A program made the translations under genes and the position numbers. Below the pieces are notes generated by a model. That model made no database searches. It saw nothing but the letters and a program-made list of their open reading frames with translations, and was not told where the DNA came from. A stretch of DNA of 64,000 nt from an uncultured Clostridia bacterium (lineage in GTDB: Bacteria > Bacillota > Clostridia > Lachnospirales > CAG-274). The stretch covers positions 31,826 to 95,825 of the forward strand of contig CANRHR010000007.1 in NCBI GenBank assembly GCA_947630475.1. Reading direction: 5' to 3'. Below, piece after piece: positions 9,209-16,850 of this stretch (positions within the stretch are counted from its first letter, which is position 1; the number at the start of each line of letters is the position of its first letter).

Positions 9209-9556
9209 ATGCTTTTTACTCAGTCTTTAAAAAAAAATTATCAGTTTAGGTTTGTTTATAACAGGGGAAAATCTATTGCCAACAAATATTATGTTATGTA
9301 TGTTATAAAAAATAAAACACAGGGCAACAGGCTTGGCATATCGGTAAGCAAAAAAGTTGGAAACAGCGTTGTAAGAAGCAGAGTTACAAGGCTTATAAGA
9401 GAAAGCTACAGATTAAATGAAAAAAATATAAAATCAGGCTATGATATTGTTGTTATAGCAAGAATTTCATCCAACGGCGCACCTTATGCCGAGGCTGAAC
9501 GTTCGATTATACATCTTTTGAAAAAACATAAGATATATGAGGAAAATAAAAATTAA
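9209..9556 (+). CDS. rnpA: Ribonuclease P protein component
   Basis: RnpA is the protein cofactor of RNase P, which removes 5' leaders from pre-tRNA. It has 115 residues, the normal length. The family core is clear: QFRFVYNRGKSIANKYYVMY, then NRLGISVSKKVGNSVVR and the RNR-type motif SRVTRLIRESYR, followed by GYDIVVIAR. It sits between rpmH and yidD, as is typical. The ribosome site is weak (AAGGGTGG), consistent with low expression relative to rpmH. Nothing unusual was seen. Confidence 0.96.
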   Translation: MLFTQSLKKNYQFRFVYNRGKSIANKYYVMYVIKNKTQGNRLGISVSKKVGNSVVRSRVTRLIRESYRLNEKNIKSGYDIVVIARISSNGAPYAEAERSIIHLLKKHKIYEENKN

Positions 9557-9592
9557 ACACAAACATAAAAGCCCGTTAAAAGGAGTTAAATT

Positions 9593-9805
9593 ATGTTAAA
9601 AAAAATTTGTTTGCTTTTGATAATTTTTTACAGAAAATTTATATCTCCGTTAAAGCCTCCCTGCTGCCGCTTTTATCCGTCATGCTCTCTTTATGCTTAT
9701 GAGGCTTATTCAAAATACGGCTTTTTTAAGGGGACGTTTTTAAGCGTTAAAAGAATTTTAAAATGTCATCCTTTCCATAAGGGAGGATATGATCCCGTTC
9801 CTTAA
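9593..9805 (+). CDS. yidD: Membrane protein insertion efficiency factor YidD
   Basis: A 70-residue YidD protein. The N-terminal hydrophobic helix ([14 protein letters not shown]) is followed by the family's cysteine motif [20 protein letters not shown] and the C-terminal [13 protein letters not shown]. YidD assists the YidC insertase at the inner leaflet. It lies in the usual slot between rnpA and yidC, with an AAAGGAG-like site (AAAAGGAGTTAA) upstream of the ATG. Well supported. Confidence 0.95.
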   Translation: MLKKICLLLIIFYRKFISPLKPPCCRFYPSCSLYAYEAYSKYGFFKGTFLSVKRILKCHPFHKGGYDPVP

Positions 9806-9947
9806 ATATTGTTTATTTATGTTTATAATATTTAAAATTTGGTTAATTTTATGTATAGAAATATTTGACTTTGATTAAAAAATTTTGACGAAAATGTCTT
9901 AGGCTTTTATACAAATGCTTGAGTATTAACGTTAAGGAGGAGTAAGT

Positions 9948-10964
9948 TTGTTTTCTTTTAGTTCGTTTTTAGCTGCTGCTGCAGTGAATGTCGTTCAAAA
10001 GGATCCGGGTATAATAGTTAAGCCTATTTCTATTATTTTAGGTTTTTTTCTTAACTTGGTTTTTAATGGTGTATATATATTAACTTCTAACAATGCTCTT
10101 GGTTTTTCAATTATTGCGCTGACGGTTTTGGTAAGATGCTGTATGCTTCCGCTGGCTTTTAAACAGCAAAAATCAATGATTATTATGCAGAAGATCCAGC
10201 CGGAAATAAAAAAAATTCAGGATAAATATAAAGAAAAGGGCAATGACCCGGAGCTTCAAAGAAAAATGAATATGGAAATACAGAAGCTTTACGGAAAGCA
10301 TGGATATAATCCTTTCAGCGGCTGTCTTCCTTTAATTATTCAGCTTCCGATATTTATTTCACTTTATTATATCCTTCAAAATCCTTATCAGTTTATAAAT
10401 CATATTCACCAGATTTATAATGATTTGGGAGAGGTTATGCTTTCGGCTTCCAATTTTTCAGAGGTTATAAGAAATGTGCCGGGGTTTTATGATATGATTC
10501 CCGAATCTTTAAGGCCTTTTGATTTTGCTCAGATGTCTAATCTTGCAAAGCTTATGAATAAGTTTTCCATAGAGCAATGGGGTTATATAAAAGCAAATAT
10601 ACCGGCTGTGGAAAATATGCTTGAAACAAAAATGAATGTTGAATATTTTTTTGGCATCAGTCTTACAGAAAAGGTCGGTTTGAGTTTCCCTAAGGTGCTT
10701 ATTCCGATTATATCCGGTGTGTCAACGTTTTTTTCCGGATGGCTTATGACAAAAAGAAATTCTAATATAGACCCTGCTATGAAAAGTCAGCAAAGAATTA
10801 TGAATACGGTTATGCCGTTGTTTATGGCATATATTACATCTACTATTCCGGGAGGCGTAGGTATTTATTGGATTACATCAAACATTTTTCAAATATGTCA
10901 GCAGTTATTTATAAATTATTATTATGATAAAAAAATGGCTAGTGAAGAGGGGGTGTCTAAATGA
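9948..10964 (+). CDS. yidC: Membrane protein insertase YidC/SpoIIIJ (TTG start)
   Basis: YidC inserts and folds membrane proteins, alone or with SecYEG. The 338-residue protein has a hydrophobic segment near residue 25-45, then the conserved YidC core with ALTVLVRCCMLPLAFKQQKS (hydrophilic-groove helix), the cytoplasmic charged hairpin rich in Lys and Gln, NPFSGCLPLIIQLPIFISLY, and C-terminal helices with YITSTIPGGVGIYWITSN. The start is TTG at 9948, seven bases after a perfect AAGGAGG (9934-9940); no ATG is better placed. The last codons overlap the jag start (ATGA), showing translational coupling. Confidence 0.94.
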   Translation: MFSFSSFLAAAAVNVVQKDPGIIVKPISIILGFFLNLVFNGVYILTSNNALGFSIIALTVLVRCCMLPLAFKQQKSMIIMQKIQPEIKKIQDKYKEKGNDPELQRKMNMEIQKLYGKHGYNPFSGCLPLIIQLPIFISLYYILQNPYQFINHIHQIYNDLGEVMLSASNFSEVIRNVPGFYDMIPESLRPFDFAQMSNLAKLMNKFSIEQWGYIKANIPAVENMLETKMNVEYFFGISLTEKVGLSFPKVLIPIISGVSTFFSGWLMTKRNSNIDPAMKSQQRIMNTVMPLFMAYITSTIPGGVGIYWITSNIFQICQQLFINYYYDKKMASEEGVSK

Positions 10965-11749
10965 AAATTCAAATTACGGCAAAGACGGTAAGCGAGGCTA
11001 TAGATAAGGCTTTGATTAAGCTTGATACTACGATAGATAATATTGGGCATAAGATAATTCAGGAGCCTTCCAAAGGCTTTTTGGGCATAGGTACAAAGCC
11101 TGCCGTTGTTGAGGTTTGGATAATAGGCGAGGAGGATGAAAAAGAGCCTGAAGAAAAATCTGAAGAAAAACCGGAAATAAAAGAAATACAAGAAAAGCAA
11201 GAAATAAAAGAAGAAAAATTAACGGATAATAATTACGAGGCTGAAAATAATGATGCTCCTGTTAAAGAAAGGGAATTGAAAGCAAGAACCGATGACCCTT
11301 GCAAGACTGCTGAAAAATTTTTAAACGATATATTTTCTGCAATGAAAATGAAAGTAACGGTTGAAACAGAGCTTGTGGATAATAAATATCTTAATATTAA
11401 TCTTAAGGGCGATGAAATAGGCGTTATTATAGGAAAGAGAGGTCAAACCCTTGATTCTCTTCAATATCTTGTTAATTTAAGCATTAATAAAGGTCAGTCG
11501 CCTTATATAAGCGTAAATCTTGATACCGAACAATACAGAAAGAGAAGAAAGGAAACACTTGAAAATCTTGCTTTTAATTTGGCAAAGAAAGCAAAGCATT
11601 TAAGAAAAAATGTTGTTCTGGAGCCTATGAATCCTTATGAAAGAAGAATAATACATTCTACGCTTCAAAATGACAGATACGTTACTACATACAGCGAAGG
11701 CGTGGAGCCTTTCCGTTATGTTGTTATAGCGCCTAAAAAATATTACTGA
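10961..11749 (+). CDS. jag: RNA-binding protein Jag/KhpB
   Basis: Jag (KhpB) is an RNA-binding protein linked to elongation and division control in Firmicutes and is usually encoded next to yidC. Its 262 residues comprise an N-terminal Jag domain (MKIQITAKTVSEAIDKAL, then EPSKGFLGIGTKPAVVEV), a Glu/Lys-rich low-complexity linker at about residues 65-100, a KH domain with the GxxG loop IIGKRGQTLDSLQYLV, and an R3H domain with EPMNPYERRIIHSTLQ near residue 227. The start overlaps the yidC stop by four bases. A terminator follows. Confidence 0.95.
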   Translation: MKIQITAKTVSEAIDKALIKLDTTIDNIGHKIIQEPSKGFLGIGTKPAVVEVWIIGEEDEKEPEEKSEEKPEIKEIQEKQEIKEEKLTDNNYEAENNDAPVKERELKARTDDPCKTAEKFLNDIFSAMKMKVTVETELVDNKYLNINLKGDEIGVIIGKRGQTLDSLQYLVNLSINKGQSPYISVNLDTEQYRKRRKETLENLAFNLAKKAKHLRKNVVLEPMNPYERRIIHSTLQNDRYVTTYSEGVEPFRYVVIAPKKYY

Positions 11750-11770
11750 AAATAAGTATTGAAAAGTAAG

Positions 11771-11807
11771 ATCATAACCATCGGTTTGCCGGTGGTTATG
11801 ATTTTTA
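11771..11807 (+). terminator. Intrinsic terminator after jag
   Basis: 14-bp stem ATCATAACCATCGG/CCGGTGGTTATGAT (one G-U pair) with a 4-base loop, then TTTTT. It separates jag from mnmE. Confidence 0.85.
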
Positions 11808-11825
11808 GCTTGTGAGGGATTTTAA

Positions 11826-13217
11826 GTGAATAATAATTTGAATGATACAATAGCTGCAATATCAACTCCGATAGGCTCGGGCGGTATAGCGATAATAAGA
11901 ATAAGCGGAGAAGATGCATTTAAAATTATATCAAAAATTTTTGTATACAATAAAAAAGAAAAAAATTCAGAGCAAATAAAAAGTCATACCATAAATTATG
12001 GTGTATTAAAGGATAAAAACGGAGAAATTGTAGACGAGGTTTTGGTTTCGTTTATGAAGGCTCCAAATACCTATACAAAGGAAAATACCGCAGAAATTAA
12101 TTGCCATGGTGGAATAAGAGCCGCAAACAGAGTTTTAAGCCTTGTTATTGAAAACGGGGCAAGAATGGCTCAGCCGGGAGAATTTACAAAAAGGGCATTT
12201 TTAAATGGAAGAATAGATTTATCACAGGCTGAAGCTGTTATGGATATTATAAATGCAAAAACTCAGCTAGCCCATAAATCAGCGCTTGAAAGGCTTAATG
12301 GAAGGCTTTCTTCAAAGGTTAAGCTGCTTAGAGATGAAATATTGACTATGACAGCTCATATTGAGGCGGCTATAGATTATCCGGAGCATGATGATGAAAT
12401 GATGACTTATGAAATGATTAAAAATAAATCTCTTAAGCTTCTTGAAGATATTAAACTTTTGCTTAAATATGCCGATACGGGCAAAATTATAAGACAAGGT
12501 GTTAATACTGTCATACTGGGCAAGCCAAATGTAGGCAAAAGCTCTCTTTTAAACGCTCTTATTGAGGAGGACAGGGCAATTGTTACCGATATACCCGGCA
12601 CAACCAGAGATGTATTGCAGGAAAGCATAAATATAAACGGCATAGCGTTAAATATTATAGATACGGCGGGAATAAGAAGCACAACAGATGCCATAGAAAA
12701 AATGGGCGTTGAAAAATCAAAACAGTACGCTAAAAATTCGGATTTGGTTTTATTTGTTTTGGACGGCTCTCAAAGTCTTGATGATGATGATATTAAAATA
12801 CTTGAGTTTGTTAAAGATAAAAATTTGATTATAATTATAAATAAAATCGATTTAACAGAAAATACAGACTTTGATAAAGTTTATAATTATGCCGATGACG
12901 ATTATATTATAAAAATGTCTGTAAAAAATGAAATCGGCTTTGAAAAATTGTTTAAGGCAATAGAAAAATTATTTACATCGGGCAAAATAAATATTAATGA
13001 AGAGGCTCTTATAACAAACGAAAGAAATAAAGCTTCTGTTGCCGATGCCGCCAGAAGTTTGGAAAATGTTGTGGAAACTATAGAAAATATGCTGCCCGAA
13101 GATTTTATTTCTATGGATTTGATTCAAGCCTATAAATCCCTTGGTGAGATAACAGGGGATAGCGTTGAGGAGGATATTATAGATAAAATATTTTCTGAGT
13201 TTTGTCTTGGAAAATAA
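11826..13217 (+). CDS. mnmE: tRNA modification GTPase MnmE (GTG start)
   Basis: With MnmG, MnmE makes the 5-carboxymethylaminomethyl modification on wobble uridine. The 463 residues cover the folate-binding N-domain (DTIAAISTPIGSGGIAIIRI), helical domain, an inserted G domain with GKPNVGKSSLLNAL (G1), DIPGTTRD (G2), DTAG (G3) and NKID (G4), and the catalytic C-terminal FCLGK with the essential cysteine. The start is GTG at 11826; it gives the canonical MNxxxNDTIAAIS beginning, though the ribosome site is weak. mnmG follows immediately and is surely cotranscribed. Confidence 0.96.
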   Translation: MNNNLNDTIAAISTPIGSGGIAIIRISGEDAFKIISKIFVYNKKEKNSEQIKSHTINYGVLKDKNGEIVDEVLVSFMKAPNTYTKENTAEINCHGGIRAANRVLSLVIENGARMAQPGEFTKRAFLNGRIDLSQAEAVMDIINAKTQLAHKSALERLNGRLSSKVKLLRDEILTMTAHIEAAIDYPEHDDEMMTYEMIKNKSLKLLEDIKLLLKYADTGKIIRQGVNTVILGKPNVGKSSLLNALIEEDRAIVTDIPGTTRDVLQESININGIALNIIDTAGIRSTTDAIEKMGVEKSKQYAKNSDLVLFVLDGSQSLDDDDIKILEFVKDKNLIIIINKIDLTENTDFDKVYNYADDDYIIKMSVKNEIGFEKLFKAIEKLFTSGKININEEALITNERNKASVADAARSLENVVETIENMLPEDFISMDLIQAYKSLGEITGDSVEEDIIDKIFSEFCLGK

Positions 13218-13232
13218 ATGGAGGATTATAGG

Positions 13233-15095
13233 ATGAATACAGATAATTATGATGTTATTGTTGTCGGCGCAGGTCATGCAGGCTGTGAAGCGGCTCTTGC
13301 AAGCGCAAGAATAGGTCTTAAAACCGTTATTTTTGCTATTAATCTTGACAGTATAGCTATGATGCCCTGCAATCCCAATATAGGGGGAAGCTCTAAGGGT
13401 CATCTTGTAAAGGAAGTAGATGCCCTTGGCGGAGAAATGGGAAGAAATATAGATAAAACATATATCCAAACCCGTATGCTTAATACAAGCAAGGGTCCTG
13501 CCGTTTATTCTCTTAGAGCCCAGGCGGATAAGGCTAAATATCATACAGAAATGAAAAAAACAATGGAAAATATCGAAAATCTTGAGATAATTCAAGCCGA
13601 AATTACAGATATACTAACAGATAACAATACTGTAACAGGTGTTTTAAGCGAAAGCGGAATGATATACAAATGTAAGGCTGTTGTGCTGTGTATGGGTACA
13701 TATTTAAAGGCAAGGTGTCTTTATGGCGATACGATAATACAAAGCGGACCAAACGGCTTAAGGCAGGCTGTAGGGCTTAGTGAAAGCCTTAAAAGGCTGG
13801 GAATAAAAATTTACAGGTTTAAAACGGGAACCCCTGCAAGAGTTGATAAAAGAAGCATTGATTTTTCAAAAATGAAGGAGCAAAAAGGTGATGAAACAAT
13901 TGTTCCTTTTTCTTTTGATAATTCGGCTGAAAATATACAAAGAGAACAAGTTAGCTGTTATTTGACATATACCAATGAAAAAACCCATGAAATAATAAGA
14001 AATAACCTTTCACGTTCGCCTCTTTACGGCGGTGTAATAAAGGGAACAGGGCCGAGATACTGCCCATCTATAGAGGATAAGGTGGTTAGATTTGCAGATA
14101 AGCAAAGACATCAAATTTTTATAGAGCCTGAGGGAGAGGATACAAACGAAATGTATATACAGGGTATGAGCTCTTCTCTGCCGCTTGATGTTCAAATAGA
14201 AATGTACAGAACTTTACCCGGGCTTGAAAATTGCAGGATAATGAGAAATGCGTATGCTATAGAATATGATTGTATAGATGCAACCCAGCTTAAGCTAAGC
14301 CTTGAGTTTAAAAATATAAAGGGTTTGTTCAGCGCAGGGCAGTTTAACGGCACATCAGGATACGAAGAAGCGGCTGCGCAGGGCATAATAGGAGGAATTA
14401 ACGCAGCAATGTATGTTAAAGGTGAGCCTCCTCTTATTTTAGATCGCTCTGAAGCATATATAGGCGTTTTGATAGACGATATTGTAACAAAGGGCAGCAG
14501 TGAGCCTTACAGAATGATGACATCGAGAGCAGAATACAGGCTGCTTTTAAGGCAGGATAATGCAGATTTAAGACTTAGGGAAAAGGGATACAAAGTTGGT
14601 CTTGTTTCCGAGGAAAAATACAAAAAATTTCTCGATAAAAAGAAAAAAATAGAAGATGAAATAAAAAGAATTTCTTCTGTTTCTTTTCCTCCGTCAGAAG
14701 AAGTAAATGCCGTTTTGATGAGCTTTGGAAGCTCGCCCATAGAAAACGGAGCAAAGATGACCGATCTTATAAAAAGAACAGAGCTTGATTATGATAAGCT
14801 TTCACCTATAGATAAAAACAGAGAAAACTTAAGCTATGAGATAAGACAGCAGGTTAATATTCAAATTAAATATGAGGGCTATATAAACAGACAGCTTAAA
14901 CAGGTTGAACAGTTTAAAAAGCTTGAAGCTAAGCTAATACCGGATAATATCGATTACAGCAAAATAATGGGCCTTAGGATAGAAGCAAGGCAAAAGCTTG
15001 AAGCTATAAGGCCTGAAAGTGTCGGTCATGCTTCAAGAATATCAGGTATTTCTCCGGCGGATATTACAATGCTTTTGGTTTATCTTAATATGTAA
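13233..15095 (+). CDS. mnmG: tRNA uridine 5-carboxymethylaminomethyl modification enzyme MnmG
   Basis: MnmG (GidA) is the FAD/NADH-dependent partner of MnmE. It has about 620 residues. The Rossmann FAD motif is [19 protein letters not shown] at the N-terminus; [23 protein letters not shown] and the paired signature [13 protein letters not shown] are also present, with [19 protein letters not shown] text near residue 370. ATG 13233 is preferred over the in-frame ATG 13218, because GGAGG at 13220-13224 precedes it by 8 bases and the family starts close to the FAD motif. The alternative start would place the ribosome site inside the gene. rsmG follows after 23 bases. Confidence 0.96.
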   Translation: MNTDNYDVIVVGAGHAGCEAALASARIGLKTVIFAINLDSIAMMPCNPNIGGSSKGHLVKEVDALGGEMGRNIDKTYIQTRMLNTSKGPAVYSLRAQADKAKYHTEMKKTMENIENLEIIQAEITDILTDNNTVTGVLSESGMIYKCKAVVLCMGTYLKARCLYGDTIIQSGPNGLRQAVGLSESLKRLGIKIYRFKTGTPARVDKRSIDFSKMKEQKGDETIVPFSFDNSAENIQREQVSCYLTYTNEKTHEIIRNNLSRSPLYGGVIKGTGPRYCPSIEDKVVRFADKQRHQIFIEPEGEDTNEMYIQGMSSSLPLDVQIEMYRTLPGLENCRIMRNAYAIEYDCIDATQLKLSLEFKNIKGLFSAGQFNGTSGYEEAAAQGIIGGINAAMYVKGEPPLILDRSEAYIGVLIDDIVTKGSSEPYRMMTSRAEYRLLLRQDNADLRLREKGYKVGLVSEEKYKKFLDKKKKIEDEIKRISSVSFPPSEEVNAVLMSFGSSPIENGAKMTDLIKRTELDYDKLSPIDKNRENLSYEIRQQVNIQIKYEGYINRQLKQVEQFKKLEAKLIPDNIDYSKIMGLRIEARQKLEAIRPESVGHASRISGISPADITMLLVYLNM

Positions 15096-15118
15096 TAATT
15101 TTGACAGGGAGGAATATA

Positions 15119-15829
15119 ATGAAAAAACTGTTGATCGATTCGTTAAAAAAGTTTAATGTAGAGCTTAGTGATATGCAGGCGGAGCAGCTTTTAATTTATA
15201 AGGATATTTTAAAAAAATGGAATGAAAAAATTAATCTTACTGCCATAAATGACGACAGAGATATTATTTTAAAGCATTTTGTCGACAGCCTAACAATATT
15301 ATCTTACAGAAACTTAAGCGGCAAAAGTGTAATCGATGTGGGAACAGGGGCAGGATTTCCCGGTATGCCGATTAAAATAGCCGAACCTAAAGTTAAGCTT
15401 ACTCTTCTTGAAAGCATAAACAAAAAGACAATCTTTCTTGAAAACCTATGCGCAGAGCTTAATATAAATGATGTTGAGATTATAAATTCAAGAGCCGAGG
15501 ATTCCGGCAGAGATAAAAAGTTAAGGGAAAGCTATAATTTTTGTATTTCCAGGGCTGTTGCCGATCTGGCTGTTTTAAGCGAGTATTGTTTGCCGTTTGT
15601 AAGGATAGGCGGCGAATTTATAGCATTAAAAGGCCCAAACGCCGAAAATGAAATTTTGAAGGCGGAAAATGCAGTTAAAACGCTTGGAGGAGAAATTAAA
15701 GAGGTTAAAGACACAATTATTGAAGACGCTGATTTAAATCATAAAATTATTTTTATCAAAAAAATTAAACAAACTCCTTTTAAATATCCCAGAAACCCTG
15801 CTAAAATTCGTAAAACTCCTATTATTTGA
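15119..15829 (+). CDS. rsmG: 16S rRNA (guanine527-N7)-methyltransferase RsmG
   Basis: RsmG (GidB) methylates G527 of 16S rRNA using S-adenosylmethionine. It has about 236 residues. SAM-binding motif I reads DVGTGAGFPGMPIKI; LEKWNEKINLTAI-type text is upstream (here LKKWNEKINLTAIND), and SRAVADLAVLSEYCLP is the family's conserved mid-region. ATG 15119 follows AGGGAGG at 15106-15112. The C-terminal codons and stop overlap the left arm of a terminator hairpin. It ends the mnmE-mnmG-rsmG unit. Confidence 0.96.
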   Translation: MKKLLIDSLKKFNVELSDMQAEQLLIYKDILKKWNEKINLTAINDDRDIILKHFVDSLTILSYRNLSGKSVIDVGTGAGFPGMPIKIAEPKVKLTLLESINKKTIFLENLCAELNINDVEIINSRAEDSGRDKKLRESYNFCISRAVADLAVLSEYCLPFVRIGGEFIALKGPNAENEILKAENAVKTLGGEIKEVKDTIIEDADLNHKIIFIKKIKQTPFKYPRNPAKIRKTPII

Positions 15830-15850
15830 TAGGGGTTTTTATTTTTTTTT
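15812..15850 (+). terminator. Intrinsic terminator overlapping the rsmG stop codon
   Basis: AAAACTCCTAT pairs with ATAGGGGTTTT (one G-U) and is followed by a long T-run. The left arm lies within the last rsmG codons. Confidence 0.85.
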
Positions 15851-15905
15851 GTAATAATATTAACATTTTGAATTTTTAAATAATTATAATGTATACATTA
15901 TAATA

Positions 15906-15914
15906 TGCTATAAT
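15906..15914 (+). promoter_or_regulatory. Extended -10 promoter for the noc/parB-like gene
   Basis: TGCTATAAT is a perfect extended -10 element (TGnTATAAT) 47 bases before the start codon. No good -35 was found, as is common with extended -10 promoters. Confidence 0.6.
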
Positions 15915-15961
15915 TGTATTGATTAAACAGGTTAGGGTTAATAAGAGCGAGGTGTTAAAAA

Positions 15962-16762
15962 ATGCAGAATTTAATAGCAGTGATAAGCCCTGAAATTGTA
16001 AATTTGCCTATTGATAAAATAATTCCCAATCCTTATCAGCCAAGAAAAATTTTAAATAAGGCATCATTGGAAGAACTTTCAAGATCTATTTTAAAAAATG
16101 GAATTATTCAGCCGTTAAAAGTACGCTGTATAAACGATAAAATATATGAGCTTGTGGTTGGAGAAAGGCGATTGATGGCGGCAAAGCTTGCGGGGCTTAA
16201 GGAGATACCTGCTGTAATAGTTAATATATCCGATAAGGATACGGCAACGGCTGAACTTATTGAGAATATACAAAGAGAAAATCTCAGCTTTATAGAGGAG
16301 GCTCAGGGTTATCAAGATCTTATGGTTGATTTTGGATATACACAAGAGGAGATAGCAGATTTGATGGGAAAAGAGCTTAGTCATATAAATGATAAGCTTA
16401 TGCTTTTAAAACTCAGCAAAAAAATAAAAAATATTATTATCAACGAGGATTTAAAAGAGGGCCATGCAAAGGCTGTTTTAAAGATTAATAACGAATTGCT
16501 TCAGGAGGAAATATTAAAAAAGGTGATAAAATATGGTCTTAATGTAACCAGAACAGAAGAATTAATTGAATCAACATTAAAAAAATTAAAAGGAGCGCAA
16601 AAAGAAGAGCCTAAAATTAAGGGATACATAAATGATATAAGGTTATTTACAAATACGATTAAGGGCGCTGTTAATATCATGAGGGAGGCAGGAATTAAAA
16701 CTGATTATAAAATGATTAGAATAAATGACGGATATGAGATAAGAATAAAGGTGATTATGTAG
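15962..16762 (+). CDS. noc: Noc/ParB-family nucleoid protein with altered core motifs
   Basis: A 266-residue ParB-superfamily protein located right after rsmG, the position of noc in B. subtilis. The N-terminal ParB domain has PYQPRK near residue 24 and the CTP-binding box VVGERRLMAAKLAG (residues 66-78); box ENIQRENLSFIEEAQGY follows. The helix-turn-helix spans about residues 125-148. The C-terminus (NTIKGAVNIMREAGI and YEIRIKV) resembles Noc dimerisation ends. Deviations: GERRxR has Met72 for the final Arg, the HTH reads KELSHINDKLMLL rather than the usual KxQSTIANKLRLL, and ERHARAL is EGHAKAV. No parA/soj follows, and no membrane-binding N-terminal helix is obvious. Family certain; Noc or ParB role inferred. 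Confidence 0.85.
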   Translation: MQNLIAVISPEIVNLPIDKIIPNPYQPRKILNKASLEELSRSILKNGIIQPLKVRCINDKIYELVVGERRLMAAKLAGLKEIPAVIVNISDKDTATAELIENIQRENLSFIEEAQGYQDLMVDFGYTQEEIADLMGKELSHINDKLMLLKLSKKIKNIIINEDLKEGHAKAVLKINNELLQEEILKKVIKYGLNVTRTEELIESTLKKLKGAQKEEPKIKGYINDIRLFTNTIKGAVNIMREAGIKTDYKMIRINDGYEIRIKVIM

Positions 16763-16804
16763 TCTTTTTGTTTGAGCAAATTTTAAATATTTAAAACATT
16801 AAAA

Positions 16805-16833
16805 CCGCAGACAGAATTTATTTCTGTCTGCGG
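16805..16833. terminator. Bidirectional terminator between noc and the DUF4914-type gene
   Basis: Perfect 12-bp stem CCGCAGACAGAA/TTCTGTCTGCGG with a 5-base loop between two convergent genes. Short A and T tracts flank it on both sides. Confidence 0.8.
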
Positions 16834-16850
16834 AAAACAACCTGATAATA

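Noticed and set aside
13218..13232. Upstream ATG as mnmG start
   Set aside because: It leaves no ribosome site and would put the GGAGG inside the gene; ATG 13233 is correctly spaced.
12969..13595. 208-codon antisense frame across the mnmE-mnmG junction
   Set aside because: Both genes beneath it are clear; the product has no recognisable domain and looks like random translation.
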